Positions 3,738-5,172 of a stretch of DNA of 5,172 nucleotides are shown here, piece after piece. Where the stretch lies: assembly GCA_943329165.2 (NCBI GenBank), contig CALQCV020000164.1:1-5172 (forward strand), given 5' to 3'. Made by a program: the position numbers and the translations under genes. The stretch is from Candidatus Nitrotoga sp. CP45 (GTDB lineage Bacteria; Bacteroidota; Bacteroidia; Flavobacteriales; Flavobacteriaceae). The number at the start of each line of letters is the position of its first letter. Position 1 is the first letter of the stretch. The notes under the pieces are model-generated. The model searched no databases and was not told where the DNA came from. It saw only the letters and a list, made by a program, of their open reading frames with translations.

Positions 3738-5172
3738 ATGGTGCTAATATTACTAAGTTGGCTTTATATTTTCTTCGCTGCTTTTAGCTTTGGGATTTTC
3801 TTTTCTAAAATACTGCGCATCAAGCAATTTGATTTTGTTATAACCACCATTTTAGGATTATTTTGCATCACTCTTTTGGCTACAGTTTGGGCATTCTTTG
3901 GACCTATTGCGATTACCTTTCATATTGTATTATTTCTATTTGCGGCACTTCTTTGTTATAGAAACAAAGCTGCATGGCTTTCGGTTTTGCAAAGTATGGT
4001 AAAACAAGTCAAATCGTTCTCGTTCGCTATTAAAATGGTATTTGCCATTAGCAGTTTGTTAATCCTAGCACAAAGCGCCACCTTGCCTTTTATCATTGAT
4101 AATGAAAGCTATTATATTCAAACCATCAAATGGCTGAACGAGTTTGGTTTTGTAAAAGGGTTGGCTAATTTGCATTTGTTTCTAGGGCAAACCAGCGGTT
4201 GGCATATTACCCAGAGTGTCTACAGCTTTTCGTTTTTGTATGATAGATTTAACGATTTGAATGGATTTTGTTTGCTATTGGGAAATTTATTTGCTTTTCA
4301 AAAGTTACAATCCTATTTTACCAAAGGCAATCAAATGGATTTACTCTTTGGTTTGTTTCCACTAACATATGTTTTCCTATTTCAGTTCGCGAGTTCGCCT
4401 TCGCCTGATTTACCGGTATATCTTTTTGCCTTTATTTTGTTTTCAATGTTTCTTAAAAATGAGGTTACTAACGACTCTTTCTTAATTATAACAATCTTTG
4501 CATTGTTTACTGTTTTCATAAAGATTACAGCATTCGTTTTACTGCTATTTCCATTGATTTTAGTAGTAAAGCACTTTGCTGTTGTAAAGAAGCAACTTTT
4601 TTCAGCAGTCAGTCTTGGCGTTTTAGTTTTACTTTTATTAGTTTTAAAAAATACTATGCTAACAGGCTATCCTTTGTTTCCGTTGCTTTATTTCAGAATG
4701 GATGACTTAGATTATACGGTTCCAGCATTGATTATGAATTTTTTCTTTAGCAAAAGCGTAATGCATTCGTTTTATATTGATAATGCTGCTTTTTCTGACG
4801 CATCGCTATTGGATTTAGCTAAACATTACTTTTTATTAAACGGCATGTCGGGATATATTGGTATTCTATCACTATTAACACTATTAGTTACGCCAATTAT
4901 TATCTTAAAAAAACAACTGCCAAAAGCGCTTTGGACTATCTATTTTGTTTTTTTTGTATTGGCAGTGGTTTTATGCTTAAGCTCACCGCAGTATCGTTTT
5001 TATGTTTATTTCACGTTGTTCTTTATTTTGATGGTACTGTCGTCATGGGTCAGCAACCCAAAATGGATACTTCGATTCTATGGATTGAGCTTGGTACTGG
5101 TCGGAGTTTTAGTCTTTGTTCCCTTGTCGTTCGGAAACTTAACTGACAATGCTTTACTTTCTCAAAACAGCA
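3738..5172 (+). CDS. Polytopic membrane protein, GT-C glycosyltransferase-like (LIC_10190-like), 3' end outside the window
   Basis: The frame from ATG 3738 stays open for 478 codons to the window end, so the C-terminus is missing. It starts four bases after the ATPase stop, which suggests translational coupling; the next codon, GTG 3741, is a less likely start. The product is very hydrophobic, with roughly 12 membrane helices (first at about 3-24, then about 33-55, 56-74, 97-115, and further ones to about 443-465). Between helices an acidic motif, IIDNESYYIQTIKWLNEFGFVKG (119-141), precedes LHLFLGQTSGWH. Later come NTMLTGYPLFPLLYF (305-319) and SSPQYRFYVY (415-424). The acidic first loop, the tG-P-xP turn and the late arginine are features seen in GT-C lipid-linked sugar transferases such as family GT39. 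From memory the N-terminus LILLSWLYIFF resembles proteins annotated as LIC_10190 family membrane proteins. Sugar transfer to envelope molecules is inference. I cannot name a substrate. Confidence 0.82.
   Translation, partial: MVLILLSWLYIFFAAFSFGIFFSKILRIKQFDFVITTILGLFCITLLATVWAFFGPIAITFHIVLFLFAALLCYRNKAAWLSVLQSMVKQVKSFSFAIKMVFAISSLLILAQSATLPFIIDNESYYIQTIKWLNEFGFVKGLANLHLFLGQTSGWHITQSVYSFSFLYDRFNDLNGFCLLLGNLFAFQKLQSYFTKGNQMDLLFGLFPLTYVFLFQFASSPSPDLPVYLFAFILFSMFLKNEVTNDSFLIITIFALFTVFIKITAFVLLLFPLILVVKHFAVVKKQLFSAVSLGVLVLLLLVLKNTMLTGYPLFPLLYFRMDDLDYTVPALIMNFFFSKSVMHSFYIDNAAFSDASLLDLAKHYFLLNGMSGYIGILSLLTLLVTPIIILKKQLPKALWTIYFVFFVLAVVLCLSSPQYRFYVYFTLFFILMVLSSWVSNPKWILRFYGLSLVLVGVLVFVPLSFGNLTDNALLSQNS

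Noticed and set aside
4931..5146. A plus-strand frame of 71 codons near the window end
   Set aside because: It lies in another frame inside the long open membrane-protein gene, which continues past it to the window end with consistent codon use and helix pattern. It starts within a run of Ts and has no family resemblance.

Overview
The window reads as chromosomal DNA from a Bacteroidota bacterium, most likely a Flavobacterium-like member of the Flavobacteriia. The evidence is low GC with A/T-ending codons, no Shine-Dalgarno sequences ahead of the genes, several promoter candidates of the Bacteroidota type (TTTG, about 20 bases, TAnnTTTG), a conserved-looking flavobacterial intergenic repeat element, and protein sequences of flavobacterial character. 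There is no rRNA, tRNA, CRISPR array, insertion sequence or phage gene in the window.

Layout. Bases 1-48 are the last codons of a gene, probably serC (inferred from position). A structured repeat element (about 51-112) follows, then serA (153-1115), a short-form D-3-phosphoglycerate dehydrogenase, closed by a strong intrinsic terminator (1137-1165). Next, each with its own promoter candidate, come a 132-residue protein that may be related to the bacterial eRF1-like (baeRF) fold (1274-1672), and a two-helix membrane protein of the DUF6787 type (1889-2203). Between these lies a possible 52-residue small gene (1698-1856). On the minus strand, convergent with the membrane protein, is folE, GTP cyclohydrolase I (2251-2922), with a terminator hairpin that overlaps the stop codon of the opposing gene.

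Divergent from folE across a 151-base AT-rich spacer starts a two-gene unit: a LolD/MacB-type ABC ATPase (3074-3733) and, four bases after its stop, a large polytopic membrane protein (3738 to beyond the window end). The latter resembles GT-C-type glycosyltransferases and the family named LIC_10190 in Leptospira and Bacteroidota annotation.

How the genes work together. serC and serA would catalyse consecutive steps from 3-phosphoglycerate towards serine. folE makes the first intermediate of the folate/tetrahydropterin route. The ABC ATPase and GT-C-like protein look co-transcribed, suggesting cell-envelope work, but no permease partner is visible. Most of the window is ordinary core genome. 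The points that deserve a second look are the serC-serA repeat element, the palindrome over the folE promoter, the small ORF and the ATPase/GT-C pairing.
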